Program-made: the position numbers and the translations under genes | The notes under the pieces: model-generated | The model's input: only the letters and a program-made list of their open reading frames with translations | Told to the model about the DNA's origin: nothing | Databases searched by the model: none | Part shown: positions 54,135 to 63,777 of the stretch, one piece after another | Layout of the letters: the number at the start of each line of letters is the position of its first letter | How positions within the stretch are numbered: position 1 is the stretch's first letter | Assembly (NCBI GenBank): GCA_964428745.1 | Contig: CAYRYZ010000002.1 | Coordinates: 1-64,000, forward strand | Reading direction: 5' to 3' | Length of the DNA: 64,000 nucleotides | Origin: GCA-002713455 sp964428745 | GTDB taxonomy: Bacteria > Fidelibacterota > Marinisomatia > Marinisomatales > TCS55

Positions 54135-55410
54135 CACAACATATCAATAGATTTATAGCTCTTGATATATTTCGTGGTGCTACAATGGCACTTATGGTTA
54201 TTGTAAATACACCTGGCACATGGACTTATGTTTATTCACCACTCAGACATGCTCAATGGCATGGATGTACTCTTACTGANNNNNNNNNNNNNNNNNNNNN
54301 NNNNNNNNNNNNNNNNNNNNNNNNNNNNNNNNNNNNNNNNNNNNNNNNNNNNNNNNNNNNNNNNNNNNNNNNNNNNNNNCTTATGTTTATTCACCACTCA
54401 GACATGCTCAATGGCATGGATGTACTCTTACTGATCTCGTCTTCCCCTTCTTTCTATTTATTATTGGCGTAGCAATGAGGTTCTCATTTGACAAATATGA
54501 TATTTGTAAATATGGACCTTTATTTAATAAGATTATATTTAGAACGATCACGATTTTCATTATTGGTTTACTATTAAATGCATTCCCATTTATTCGCCAA
54601 GACTGGGATTGGTCTTCTTTTAGAATACTAGGTGTTCTTCAACGCATCGCTTTGGCATACTTTTTTGCTAGTTTTATTGTTTTACGATTTGATGTTAAAG
54701 GTATAGTTAATACATCATTTATTCTTCTTGTTGGCTATTGGATCCTATTAATGGCTTATGGATGGTACTCGGGTCAAGACCCATACGCACTTAAAACTAA
54801 TCTTATATTGGTTATTGATCAATTTTTATTAGGTAAGAGTCATTTATATGGAGGCACAGGAATACAATTTGATCCGGAAGGTCTATTAAGCACAATTCCA
54901 TCTGTCGTTACCGTCCTTATTGGGTTTTTGGTTGGCACTATGATCAAAACAACTAATGATCATGAGGATAATGCACAAAGAATGGCAGTACTAGGTTCGT
55001 TATTGATTATTATTGGTTGGCTATGGGGTTTTATTTTCCCAATTAACAAGCAACTATGGACAAGCTCATATGTATTATATACAGGAGGGATTGCAATTAT
55101 CTTACTAGCTGGACTGATTTGGTTAGTTGATATAAAAAAAATTAATTGGTGGACCAAACCTTTTGTGATCTTAGGGTCTAATGCCATTTTCCTTTATGCG
55201 CTATCTAGTATATGGGTAAAAATATTATTAAAAATTAGCTTTGAACTTGAAGGAAAAATGATCTCAGGATATTCTTATTTTTATAAAACTATCTTCCAGA
55301 CCCTAGTAGGAAATATTAATGGATCATTGTTTTTTGCTCTTTTTCACGTAATAATATTTTTACTTATACTTACATGGATGGACAGAAAAAATATCTATAT
55401 CAAAATATAG
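54131..55410 (+). CDS. NagX-like acyltransferase membrane protein (HGSNAT/DUF5009 family), split by an assembly gap
   Basis: Polytopic membrane protein of the heparan-alpha-glucosaminide N-acetyltransferase-like family. The opening RFIALDIFRGATMALMVIV and TDLVFPFFLFIIGVAM are typical, as is ILGVLQRIALAYFF. As printed, 100 N and a repeated 55-base segment break it. If the two copies are merged (155 bases removed), the frame is restored and the gene codes for about 374 residues. Such proteins are often next to amino-sugar genes and may acylate amino sugars at the membrane. Start is TTG overlapping the ampG stop by four bases. It is not a true pseudogene. Confidence 0.82.
54225..54279. repeat. 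55-base direct duplicate, left copy, at gap edge
   Basis: Identical to 54380-54434. It ends exactly where the N run begins. A 55-base identity is what unmerged contig ends of a k=55 assembly graph would leave, so this is read as an artefact, not biology. Confidence 0.93.
54280..54379. other. Scaffold gap of 100 N
   Basis: Exactly 100 unknown bases, the usual placeholder for a gap of unknown length. The flanking duplication suggests that the real gap is negative, meaning the two contigs overlap by 55 bases and no sequence is missing. Confidence 0.95.
54380..54434. repeat. 55-base direct duplicate, right copy, at gap edge
   Basis: Identical to 54225-54279 and starts exactly at the end of the N run. 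Merging it with the left copy restores the reading frame of the NagX-like gene. Confidence 0.93.
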
Positions 55411-55411
55411 T

Positions 55412-56269
55412 TTATATATTAACCTTACTGTCAATTTTCAAAGACATAATTATTGTACCAATAATTATTAGTGTTCCGATCAAAAATGTTTCGAGATTAA
55501 TTACTTTTGGGAAAACAATTAATTCTATAATCAACCCTAGCGGAATAACCAGATTGTTCATTACTGCAAGCGTCCCTGAAGAAACAAGTAATGCTCCACG
55601 GTCCCACAAATAGAATCCTAATCCTGAAGCAATTGCACCTAACCAAATAACCAAAGTCCATTGAAATAAGTTTGTGGGTAATGAAATATTTGAGTTTGAT
55701 AAGATAAATCCTATGATAGTTATCACTAATGCTCCGAAGTAAAAATAGGCGAAATCACTAATTCCTCTTGAGGCACTATTAGAATTTTTTATAAAACTTT
55801 TATATAATACTTGTCCAGATGCAAAGCATAGATTGGCGCCCTGAATTAGAAATAATCCAACTATATCATTTGTCCCAAATGATGTAAATCTGATCAACAA
55901 AGCTCCTATAATAGATCCAATACTTAGCATCAAAAACAATGACCTAATCCTTTGATCAATAATATCAGAGACTATAGTGACATATAGTGGGGTAGTTATC
56001 GTAAAAAGTAATATTTTAGGTACAGATATAAAGAGAAATGCATTCAAATATAATAAATACATTATTCCAATCTGAATAGCACCAATCAATCCCATTACTA
56101 ACATATGTTTTCTAGGTATTTTTAAATCAACGATAGGTAAAAAGATGATAAGGGCGATAACAGTTCGAAGTAAAGAAAGTGTCCAAGGGTTTATATCTGT
56201 TGAAAGGTAATGGCCAATAATACTAAAAGAAAATGCCCAAATGAATGTAGTGATTAGTAAATAAACCAT
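55412..56269 (-). CDS. EamA/DMT family transporter
   Basis: A 285-residue membrane protein with ten predicted helices and two EamA repeats (opening LLITTFIWAFSFSIIGHYLS; second half from about residue 145). Drug/metabolite transporters of this family export or import amino acids, nucleotide precursors or other small metabolites. Nothing in the context points to a substrate. Its stop lies one base from the stop of the convergent NagX-like gene. Confidence 0.87.
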   Translation of the reverse strand: MVYLLITTFIWAFSFSIIGHYLSTDINPWTLSLLRTVIALIIFLPIVDLKIPRKHMLVMGLIGAIQIGIMYLLYLNAFLFISVPKILLFTITTPLYVTIVSDIIDQRIRSLFLMLSIGSIIGALLIRFTSFGTNDIVGLFLIQGANLCFASGQVLYKSFIKNSNSASRGISDFAYFYFGALVITIIGFILSNSNISLPTNLFQWTLVIWLGAIASGLGFYLWDRGALLVSSGTLAVMNNLVIPLGLIIELIVFPKVINLETFLIGTLIIIGTIIMSLKIDSKVNI

Positions 56270-56285
56270 CAGGATTATAAAAATA

Positions 56286-58472
56286 TTAATTCATGGCATC
56301 AAATAAGTAACTATATTTTAATGCAAATGATTTTGTGCTCTTTATGATTGGTATGCCATCATAGTCTTGAACTTGATTATAAACCAAATATAATCCTGTA
56401 GCAGCAGATTGTTGCCAAATAAAACGCCAGTTCATTGACCATTCATCTGTCTGGTTATTATATTGTAGTAGAGATTGAATGTATATCTTTGGCGAAAATG
56501 CATAAGTTAATCTTGATCGGACTAACTTGGTTTCAAAGCTTCCATCAGGCATCTCTACTTTATTATAATTTAGACTAAACTCTGAAGTAAATTGATCTTT
56601 ATAACGTAATCGAACTGTCGGGGTGCCACTAACTCTATCACCACCAAAAAAACCTCCTACAGTAATCCTGGAATTAAAACTGATTGGTTTTGCTCTATTG
56701 GTCATAATCATTATTTGAATTTCTTTATCATTATATTCATTTTTACGAACCGTGTCGCCAGGAGAAATTTCAAAAGGAGTAAAAACTCCTTCTTTCACTA
56801 AATTGACACCTGTGTGGATTTCAAATCCAGATCGGAATTCCCAATGAGAATCAATATGCCATTTGGCTGATTCTTGACGGCCATCTAATTTCCAATATCC
56901 ATCATAATTTACATGAGGGCGCATTTCCAGTAAGCCAAAATTATTTTTTGGCCTAAATCGTGTAAAAATTCGCCCAGACCATTTTCTATAGTCTTCACGT
57001 TTAAGATACCCCATCTCAGGATTAAAATTTGCTCCAACTTCTGCATAGGATAAAGAAGTAGAAATTGATTTTGTGTCCCGAGCTGCTTCTAAACGATAGG
57101 CATATGCATTATCACCTTTTAGTTCTGGAGTATTAGTGAAACCAGCAAAAGCAACAATTTTACTTAGTTCCCCTATTCCTAATTGTGTGTCCAAGGCATA
57201 GGACTGGTTCATATATCCATTATCACCTAAATGATTTAACGCAGTATACATTCCACCAAAATGGGTACGGTTAGGTAATTCTTTTTTTAATCGTAAAACT
57301 GAATATTGGTTTTTATCAGTAACATCCTTTACTTGATCTGACTGCATTGTAAGTATGCCCAATTTCATTCCTGATAATGTACCCGTTAATCTACCTCCTC
57401 CTAAAATTGGAACTGGCGTTCCTCCTGCGCCAACTCCAATTCTTCGACTAAAGAACATATCTATATCCGGACCGCCATATCCTCCACCCGATCCAATAGA
57501 AAAAAGGCCCGCATTTTCAAGAAAAAAAGACCTTTTTTCCGGAAAGAAAAGGCTAAAACGATCCAAATTGATTTGCTGCTCATCAGCCTCAACTTGAGCA
57601 AAATCGGTATTATAGGTTAGGTCAAGATTCATTGATGAGCCAACACCCACTTTTGCATCTAGGCCAAAATCAGATTTTGAATTATCAGTGGACTCAGTAT
57701 CTTTAATTTTATTGTTTTGGCCCAGCACATAAGGCATAATTTTTAAATTTCTTGAGCTTGGAACGTTTATATCGTTAATCGTACCTGCTGATACAAGTCG
57801 AGTCATTGTAAATTGCCTAGGTATCGGAGCCCAATGAGACTCTTCTTTTTTTCTTGCTATAACACGCTCAAAATTGATACCCCAAGATTGATCTTTGCCT
57901 TCTTTATATCTTAATGTTTTAAAAGGAATAGCAAATTCTGCGCTCCAACCAAATTCACCTTTTAGTGCTTTTACTTGCCAAACTGCATCCCAATTCACAT
58001 TATAACCTCCCCCGCTACCTACAGAGAAACGCCGCCCAATACTACCGCCTTCTCCCCCTCCAGTTATTTGCGCATCGAATTCAATGCCTGCAGGATTGGT
58101 GCCAAAGAGATATCCCGTTTGAAAGTCCTTAAATGTATCGATAATAAAAGAAAAACTGTCAGAGTTATTTAATGAAGCATCGCGGCGAGTATCCGACACA
58201 ACAATACCATTAGGTTCCTCATCAAATGCGACAACTGAAACATAGAAGTATTGATCAGAATACATAATTCTTACATTAGTTTTTTCTGATACTGCCAAAC
58301 CTTCATCAGGTGTTTTTTGGGTAAAATCCGAAATCATAGTTGCATCTATCCAGGCAGGATCATCGATAACATTTCCATCTATAACCGGGTTGGAACTGGC
58401 CTTGCTTACATCTATATTTTTCTGAGCAATTACAACTGTTGAGCAAGCTAGTATAATAATTATTTTATTCAT
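56286..58472 (-). CDS. CBM9-like/DUF5916 outer-membrane protein
   Basis: A 728-residue exported protein: signal peptide (IIIILACSTVVIAQ), an N-terminal carbohydrate-binding family 9-like domain (about 25-200; PVIDGNVIDDPAWIDA, DSFSFIIDTFKD), then a long DUF5916 region rich in alternating strands. That region includes DFAQVEADEQQINLDRFSLFFPEKRSFFLENAGLF and is likely an outer-membrane beta-barrel. Family members are common in FCB bacteria; their ligand is mostly unknown. It follows the pterin dehydratase gene after 14 bases. No catalytic site is recognisable. Confidence 0.82.
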   Translation of the reverse strand: MNKIIIILACSTVVIAQKNIDVSKASSNPVIDGNVIDDPAWIDATMISDFTQKTPDEGLAVSEKTNVRIMYSDQYFYVSVVAFDEEPNGIVVSDTRRDASLNNSDSFSFIIDTFKDFQTGYLFGTNPAGIEFDAQITGGGEGGSIGRRFSVGSGGGYNVNWDAVWQVKALKGEFGWSAEFAIPFKTLRYKEGKDQSWGINFERVIARKKEESHWAPIPRQFTMTRLVSAGTINDINVPSSRNLKIMPYVLGQNNKIKDTESTDNSKSDFGLDAKVGVGSSMNLDLTYNTDFAQVEADEQQINLDRFSLFFPEKRSFFLENAGLFSIGSGGGYGGPDIDMFFSRRIGVGAGGTPVPILGGGRLTGTLSGMKLGILTMQSDQVKDVTDKNQYSVLRLKKELPNRTHFGGMYTALNHLGDNGYMNQSYALDTQLGIGELSKIVAFAGFTNTPELKGDNAYAYRLEAARDTKSISTSLSYAEVGANFNPEMGYLKREDYRKWSGRIFTRFRPKNNFGLLEMRPHVNYDGYWKLDGRQESAKWHIDSHWEFRSGFEIHTGVNLVKEGVFTPFEISPGDTVRKNEYNDKEIQIMIMTNRAKPISFNSRITVGGFFGGDRVSGTPTVRLRYKDQFTSEFSLNYNKVEMPDGSFETKLVRSRLTYAFSPKIYIQSLLQYNNQTDEWSMNWRFIWQQSAATGLYLVYNQVQDYDGIPIIKSTKSFALKYSYLFDAMN

Positions 58473-58486
58473 TAGTTTTTTCCTGA

Positions 58487-58765
58487 TTAAAGAATAGAAT
58501 CAACCATTTTAGCCATTTTAATACACTGAGAAGTCACACCCCCTAAATCATGTGAAGTGAAAACAACTTCAACTTGACACCAGACGACTTTAAGATCTGG
58601 GTGATGGTTCATTTCCTCAGCGATTTTCGCTAAACTATTAACAAATTCTATACCCTTTAAATAAGTATCAAATGAAAAACTTTTAATAATTTGGTTATCA
58701 GAATAAATCCAACCATCCAAAGATACTAAAGCTGAATTAATTTCGTTATTTGATAGCAAACCCAT
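58487..58765 (-). CDS. Pterin-4-alpha-carbinolamine dehydratase
   Basis: A 92-residue PCD/DCoH protein. The active-site pattern EEMNHHPDLKVVWCQVEV with His54, His55 and Pro56, followed by His72 in TSHDLGG, is complete. It dehydrates 4a-hydroxytetrahydropterin formed by aromatic amino acid hydroxylases, or acts in molybdopterin-related and pterin salvage. No phenylalanine hydroxylase gene lies in the window. It follows the MATE gene after eleven bases on the same strand. Confidence 0.92.
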   Translation of the reverse strand: MGLLSNNEINSALVSLDGWIYSDNQIIKSFSFDTYLKGIEFVNSLAKIAEEMNHHPDLKVVWCQVEVVFTSHDLGGVTSQCIKMAKMVDSIL

Positions 58766-58776
58766 GACACCTCCTA

Positions 58777-60144
58777 CTATATTGGTTTTGCTATCAAGAA
58801 TTTACGAAAGGCAAGCTTCAACCAAATAATTGAAATTATTGTGGCCACTATTCCTGATATAAACATTGCGTACCACATCCATTCTAATGGTTTATCCAAT
58901 ATATAAATAAAATAATAGGCGAGTGGACCCGCTAGACCAATGATACGTATAGTCGTAATAATTAGTGATGGCATACCCAAACCAATTCCTTGAAGTATTC
59001 GACCAATTGTCATTCCAATTGCTATAAAGGGAAAAAGAAGAGAAATAACTCTAAGATAATTAACAGCAATATTTTTAATTACTAACTCATTAGTAAATCC
59101 AGATATAATTCCAGGAGCAAAAACATATAATAATATTGAACCAATAGATGTAATTATAACAGAACGAGAAATGCCATATTTTGTAATATATTTAATTTTA
59201 TCTATTTCATTTGCCCCAAAAAACATTCCTACTATAGTTGTTAATGCTGAAGCAATACCAAATATTGGCAAGAAAACTACCATATCTATACGTCCTGCCA
59301 CTTGGTACGCAGCAACGGCAGAAGTTGAAAAAGTTGCCAACATTCGATTAAATATTAACTGGCCAAGAGCCATAACTATCATGGAAATAGATGATGGCAG
59401 ACCTACTTTAACAATATCAAATAATATAAAATACGATGGTTTGAAATCACGTAATTTGAATTGGACATATGCATGATCCTTGAAAAAAAGCACATATATA
59501 AATATTATACAAATAATCATTTGACTTATTGTAGTTGCCCATGCTGCTCCTGAAACACCAAAATTAAGTGTGAAAATAAAAATTGGATCTAAGATAATAT
59601 TTAATACTGTTCCAATACCTGCTAAAATCATGGGAAACTTCATGTCTCCTTCTCCAGCTAATATTGATCTGAAAAAACCTGAAAAAACTCCAAATGAGAG
59701 CCCGTAGCAGCTAACCTTAAGGTATTCCCATGCTTGAGGGAGGACGTCAGGTGTACATCCAATCTTTAAAAGTATCTGTCTTCCATATAATAGTCCCAGT
59801 GATGTGAGAATGGCACTTATTGCAAACGCTAACATTACCGCATGCTCTGCAGCATTATCAGCATTAACCTTATCATCTGAGCCAATGAATCGAGCAATAG
59901 ATGCTGTAACTCCACTTCCTAAACCAAATGATATACCCATAACGAAAAAGAAAATGGGAAAATTAAATGCGACAGCAGCAATAGCATCACCACTAAGCTT
60001 ACCAATAAAGATCATATCCACTATGCTATAAAGAGTTTGTATACCCATTCCTGCTATTATAGGTATCGCTAACGTCCATAATGATTTTGATGGATTATCA
60101 ACAAATGATTTAAGTCGAGTATGACGTTTTTTGGGCTTAATCAT
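58777..60144 (-). CDS. MATE family efflux transporter
   Basis: A 455-residue multidrug and toxic compound extrusion protein with 12 helices. The two halves start at about residues 20 and 245. LWTLAIPIIAGMGIQTLYSIVDMIFIG and the internal FFRSILAGEGDMKFPMILA are family features. MATE pumps use sodium or protons to export cationic compounds. It heads a minus-strand run with the pterin dehydratase and the DUF5916 protein. Confidence 0.9.
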   Translation of the reverse strand: MIKPKKRHTRLKSFVDNPSKSLWTLAIPIIAGMGIQTLYSIVDMIFIGKLSGDAIAAVAFNFPIFFFVMGISFGLGSGVTASIARFIGSDDKVNADNAAEHAVMLAFAISAILTSLGLLYGRQILLKIGCTPDVLPQAWEYLKVSCYGLSFGVFSGFFRSILAGEGDMKFPMILAGIGTVLNIILDPIFIFTLNFGVSGAAWATTISQMIICIIFIYVLFFKDHAYVQFKLRDFKPSYFILFDIVKVGLPSSISMIVMALGQLIFNRMLATFSTSAVAAYQVAGRIDMVVFLPIFGIASALTTIVGMFFGANEIDKIKYITKYGISRSVIITSIGSILLYVFAPGIISGFTNELVIKNIAVNYLRVISLLFPFIAIGMTIGRILQGIGLGMPSLIITTIRIIGLAGPLAYYFIYILDKPLEWMWYAMFISGIVATIISIIWLKLAFRKFLIAKPI

Positions 60145-60204
60145 AAGCGCGAAATTTATACTATAATATCGTTTTGAATTACTGAACTTTCTACGGTGTA
60201 GAAA

Positions 60205-61995
60205 TTAAAATGGCCATATCATTGGAATAATTATTATTGCTGTGAGCCACAAAGTGATTGATAAAGGAAGTCCAACTTTAATAAAGTCTGAAAACCTGTA
60301 ACCACCAGGACCATAAACCATAAGATTAGTTTGGTACCCAACAGGAGTACTAAATGAAGCAGAAGCTGCAAAACATACTCCAAAGATCAAAGGCCGAGCA
60401 TCGAGTCCCATTGATGCAGATATAGATAAAACAACTGGAGTCATAATGATTGCTGTAGCCGTATTTGAGGATACTTCCGTCAAAATCATAGTTATTAGAT
60501 AAGTTAATGCTAATAAAATATGAGGTTGCAAATTATCAGAATATGATCTGACAAATTGAGAAATTGATTCACCAATAAAAGACGCTGTTCCAGTTGATTC
60601 TATAACTGTACCCAATGGAATCAAAGCTGCTATTAGGACAATAACTTGCCAATGAATTGATTGATAAGCTTCATTTGGGGTAATTACACGGAAAGCTAAT
60701 AAAACTACGACGCTTAATAAGGCACCTTTTATAATGGGTAAAACACCCGCTGTTGCTAAAGTAATTGTAGCAATAATTGATAAAATACTTATCCACCAGT
60801 ACCTAACTTTCACTAATTTTTCTTGAACTTCACCCAATAGAATAAAACCACTACTATTAGCTAATTTTTCTAACTGTTTTTTCCCTCCGTAAATCAATAG
60901 CGTATCATATGATTGAATCAAAACGTGAGCAATTTTATTACGTATAATTGAGCCTTCTCTCCTTATTGCTAGAATAAACGCATAAAATCTTTTTCTAAAA
61001 TTACTGTTCATAATAGTTTGTCCGATAAGATCTGATTGATCAGTGACCATACACTCAATTAAGATATTATCCTCTTGTTCTAATTCACTTTGAGTTAGTT
61101 TCTCATCAGTTAATAGTGAAACTTTCTCAACCTCTTTCATTTGTAAGAAACTTTCAACAGAACCTTTTACAAAAAGGATATCACCTTGTTCAAGTTTTTC
61201 ATTACCAACATTATAAGAGATTAAACGTTTATCTCGCTGTATGTCGAGTACGATAACATCATAGTTATGACTTACATTCCGCTCTTGGCAAGTAGATCCG
61301 ACTAATGGGGAATCTTTAGAAACTTTCATTTCAGTTAGATAACCAGCCATATGATAACTTTTAGTTAAGCTAGATGTGACTGTACGTGAAGGTAGAATCT
61401 TAGGAGCTATAGTTAAAATATAAATAAGACCAATAACTAAAGTAATCCAGCCATACTTAGCGAATTCAAACATCCCCAATGCTAATCCATTATTATTAAT
61501 ATAAATCGAATTAACTAATAAGTTGGTTGATGTGCCCACTAATGTCAATGTACCCCCCATAATTGCGGCATAACTTAGGGGAATCAATAATTTTGATGGG
61601 CTCATATGATATCTATGTGCTAATCGAATTGTCACCGGCATGAATATTGCAACAATTGCTGTGTTATTCATTAAAGCACTCGCTAGTGCAATAGTAAGTA
61701 AATAAACACTTAATCCTAACGTTATAGAACGAGAAACTAATTGGTTAATACGAACAATTAAATATTCAAGTATTCGAGTCTTCTGCAATGCATAGCTTAA
61801 TACGAATAAAAGAGATATAGTTATTACAGCTGGATTTGAAAATCCAGATATAGCTTCATCAATAGTAAGGAATCCACCAAGGAAAAGGATTGTAAGAATT
61901 AATAAAGCTGTTACATCTAAACTAAATTTTTCTGTAACAAATAATATAAAGGCTAAAAAAATTAAGCCGAGAACAAATGCGATTTCAAAAGTCAT
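60205..61995 (-). CDS. SLC13-type anion transporter with two TrkA-C (RCK) domains
   Basis: A 596-residue transporter. The membrane part is split in two halves by about 180 cytoplasmic residues holding two TrkA-C domains (starting about 215 and 300; LVGSTCQERNVSHNYDVIVLD, LIGQTIMNSNFRKRFYAFIL). The end contains TAIIMTPVVLSISASMGL and SASFSTPVGYQTNLMVYGPG, typical of this SLC13/DASS branch. Relatives carry sulfate, dicarboxylates or other anions with sodium. The exact anion is not readable. It follows the HD-GYP gene after 16 bases. Confidence 0.87.
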   Translation of the reverse strand: MTFEIAFVLGLIFLAFILFVTEKFSLDVTALLILTILFLGGFLTIDEAISGFSNPAVITISLLFVLSYALQKTRILEYLIVRINQLVSRSITLGLSVYLLTIALASALMNNTAIVAIFMPVTIRLAHRYHMSPSKLLIPLSYAAIMGGTLTLVGTSTNLLVNSIYINNNGLALGMFEFAKYGWITLVIGLIYILTIAPKILPSRTVTSSLTKSYHMAGYLTEMKVSKDSPLVGSTCQERNVSHNYDVIVLDIQRDKRLISYNVGNEKLEQGDILFVKGSVESFLQMKEVEKVSLLTDEKLTQSELEQEDNILIECMVTDQSDLIGQTIMNSNFRKRFYAFILAIRREGSIIRNKIAHVLIQSYDTLLIYGGKKQLEKLANSSGFILLGEVQEKLVKVRYWWISILSIIATITLATAGVLPIIKGALLSVVVLLAFRVITPNEAYQSIHWQVIVLIAALIPLGTVIESTGTASFIGESISQFVRSYSDNLQPHILLALTYLITMILTEVSSNTATAIIMTPVVLSISASMGLDARPLIFGVCFAASASFSTPVGYQTNLMVYGPGGYRFSDFIKVGLPLSITLWLTAIIIIPMIWPF

Positions 61996-62011
61996 TGAAC
62001 CATTATAATAA

Positions 62012-63697
62012 TTACATCTTTACTTCATCTATTTGTTCTGGATCTAAAAATCCTTCAGCATATTTCATATATATTTTTTCTTTAACAAAGATCTCAAAGA
62101 GATCTGCATCAATATGTGCATCATTTTTCATAAAACCTAAAATACGCATAGCCTGACTTAATGTTTTCCCCTTCTTATAAGGCCGATCTCTAGCAGTCAA
62201 TGCTTCAAAAATATCAGCGATAGCCATTATCCGAGCTTGGACTGACATTTCATCTTTAATCAAACCTTTAGGGTAGCCAGTTCCATCAAGTGTCTCATGA
62301 TGGCCACCTGCGAATTCAGGAACATTTTGTAAATGTTTTGGATATGGCAATTCTTCTAACATCTTAATCGTAACTACAATATGATCATTGATCACCTTTC
62401 GTTCTTCAGCAGTTAAGGTCCCTCTAGGAATAGTTAAATTATAAACTTCATTTTCCGATAGAAAATTTTCCATTTTACCATTGGGCTTCCACTTATAATT
62501 AGCAATTTCATGTACCCTTTCCTTTTTATCACCAGACATAAACTCACCACCAATATTCGATTCTTTAACAAAATCTAGATCGCTTTTTAATTTTCTTATT
62601 TTACTACGATAAGCTTTCTTTAATTGATCAGTTTTCTCAACTTTTTCTTTAGAGGATAAAGATTTATCTTTTTCTATTTGCAATTCTTTCTTTAAGCGTT
62701 TTATTTCTTCATCTCGCTTAATAACGCTAAAACGTGCCTCAACTTCATTCACACGGTCATAAATCGTTTCCAGTTTAGTAGATTTATCAACAACAAATTC
62801 AGGTGTCGCCACCTTTCCACAATCATGAAGCCATGCCGCAATTTTTAATTCATACATTTCTTTTTCAGAGAAAATTATATCTGCAAAAGGGCCATCTTTA
62901 GTGGCTGCTACAGCCTCAGCTAACATAATAGTAATTTCTGGAACACGAGCACAATGTCCGCCTGTATAAGGAGACTTAGCATCAATCGCAGATGCAATTA
63001 ATTTAATGAAAGACTCAAATAAAGCCTCGAGGTCCCGAATCAAATTTTTATTGGTAATAGCCACAGCTGCTTGGCTGGCTAATGCTTCAACCATCTGCTG
63101 GACATCAGCGCCAAAAGAAATTATTTTCTTTGCCTTTTGAGTTTGTGCATTTAATAATTGAAGAACACCAATAATTTCATCTTCATGGTTTTTTAAAGGA
63201 ACGGTTAAAAATGATTTAGATCGATATCCCGTCTTTTCATCAAACATTTTGGTCCCAGAAAAATCAAATCCTTTCGTTTTATATGCATCAGGAAGATTAA
63301 CGGTCTCTCCGGTTAACGCTACATATGCAGCAATCATTGATTTGTTTTCTTCTCCTTCATCCGTATATAACTTGACTGGATAAAAAGGAATATCTTCCCC
63401 CGATGTACCACCCATATGAAAATTCAAGGAATCAGTCATAATAATTTCAAATTTTAAGCGTTGATCATCTGTCATCATATAAAGAGTTCCACCATCAGAG
63501 TTCGCAATCCTCTTTGCTTCAAGTAAGATCATCTCAAGAAGTTTATCCATGTCACGTTCTTTAGATAGGGCAAGACCTATGTGAGCTAAGTTCTGTATCT
63601 GCTCCTCTAAATCAGATATATATGCACTGATTGCTCTTGGAGCATCTGAAAGATACTTAGCTACCTCAGTAGTTGAATATGTTGCTTTTTTAGCCAT
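62012..63697 (-). CDS. GAF domain HD-GYP phosphodiesterase-like protein
   Basis: Cytoplasmic signalling protein of 561 residues. A GAF sensor (about 30-215) precedes a coiled-coil-rich insertion (about 320-375, many Lys/Glu heptads) within or beside an HD-GYP domain. His291-Asp292 in WLHDCGK and GGHHETLDGTGYP (Gly474-Tyr-Pro) are intact, so hydrolysis of cyclic-di-GMP or a related dinucleotide is expected. There is no receiver domain or signal peptide. ATG 63697 is preferred over the adjacent TTG. It is the only clear signal-transduction enzyme in the window apart from the PAS-MenA fusion. Confidence 0.88.
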   Translation of the reverse strand: MAKKATYSTTEVAKYLSDAPRAISAYISDLEEQIQNLAHIGLALSKERDMDKLLEMILLEAKRIANSDGGTLYMMTDDQRLKFEIIMTDSLNFHMGGTSGEDIPFYPVKLYTDEGEENKSMIAAYVALTGETVNLPDAYKTKGFDFSGTKMFDEKTGYRSKSFLTVPLKNHEDEIIGVLQLLNAQTQKAKKIISFGADVQQMVEALASQAAVAITNKNLIRDLEALFESFIKLIASAIDAKSPYTGGHCARVPEITIMLAEAVAATKDGPFADIIFSEKEMYELKIAAWLHDCGKVATPEFVVDKSTKLETIYDRVNEVEARFSVIKRDEEIKRLKKELQIEKDKSLSSKEKVEKTDQLKKAYRSKIRKLKSDLDFVKESNIGGEFMSGDKKERVHEIANYKWKPNGKMENFLSENEVYNLTIPRGTLTAEERKVINDHIVVTIKMLEELPYPKHLQNVPEFAGGHHETLDGTGYPKGLIKDEMSVQARIMAIADIFEALTARDRPYKKGKTLSQAMRILGFMKNDAHIDADLFEIFVKEKIYMKYAEGFLDPEQIDEVKM

Positions 63698-63777
63698 CAA
63701 ATAGATTTAATTCTATCACTTGAAAACTTACTGAAACCAAAAACATTGAACAACTATATAGATGAGGGTTGTATTCA

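Noticed and set aside
54225..54434. A biological tandem repeat or a truncated pseudogene at the gap
   Set aside because: The copies abut the N run exactly, are 55 bases long, and merging them restores the frame, which indicates an assembly join.
54131..54472. Open frames running through the N gap
   Set aside because: The coding through the Ns is meaningless, and the repeated peptide arises from the duplicated 55 bases.
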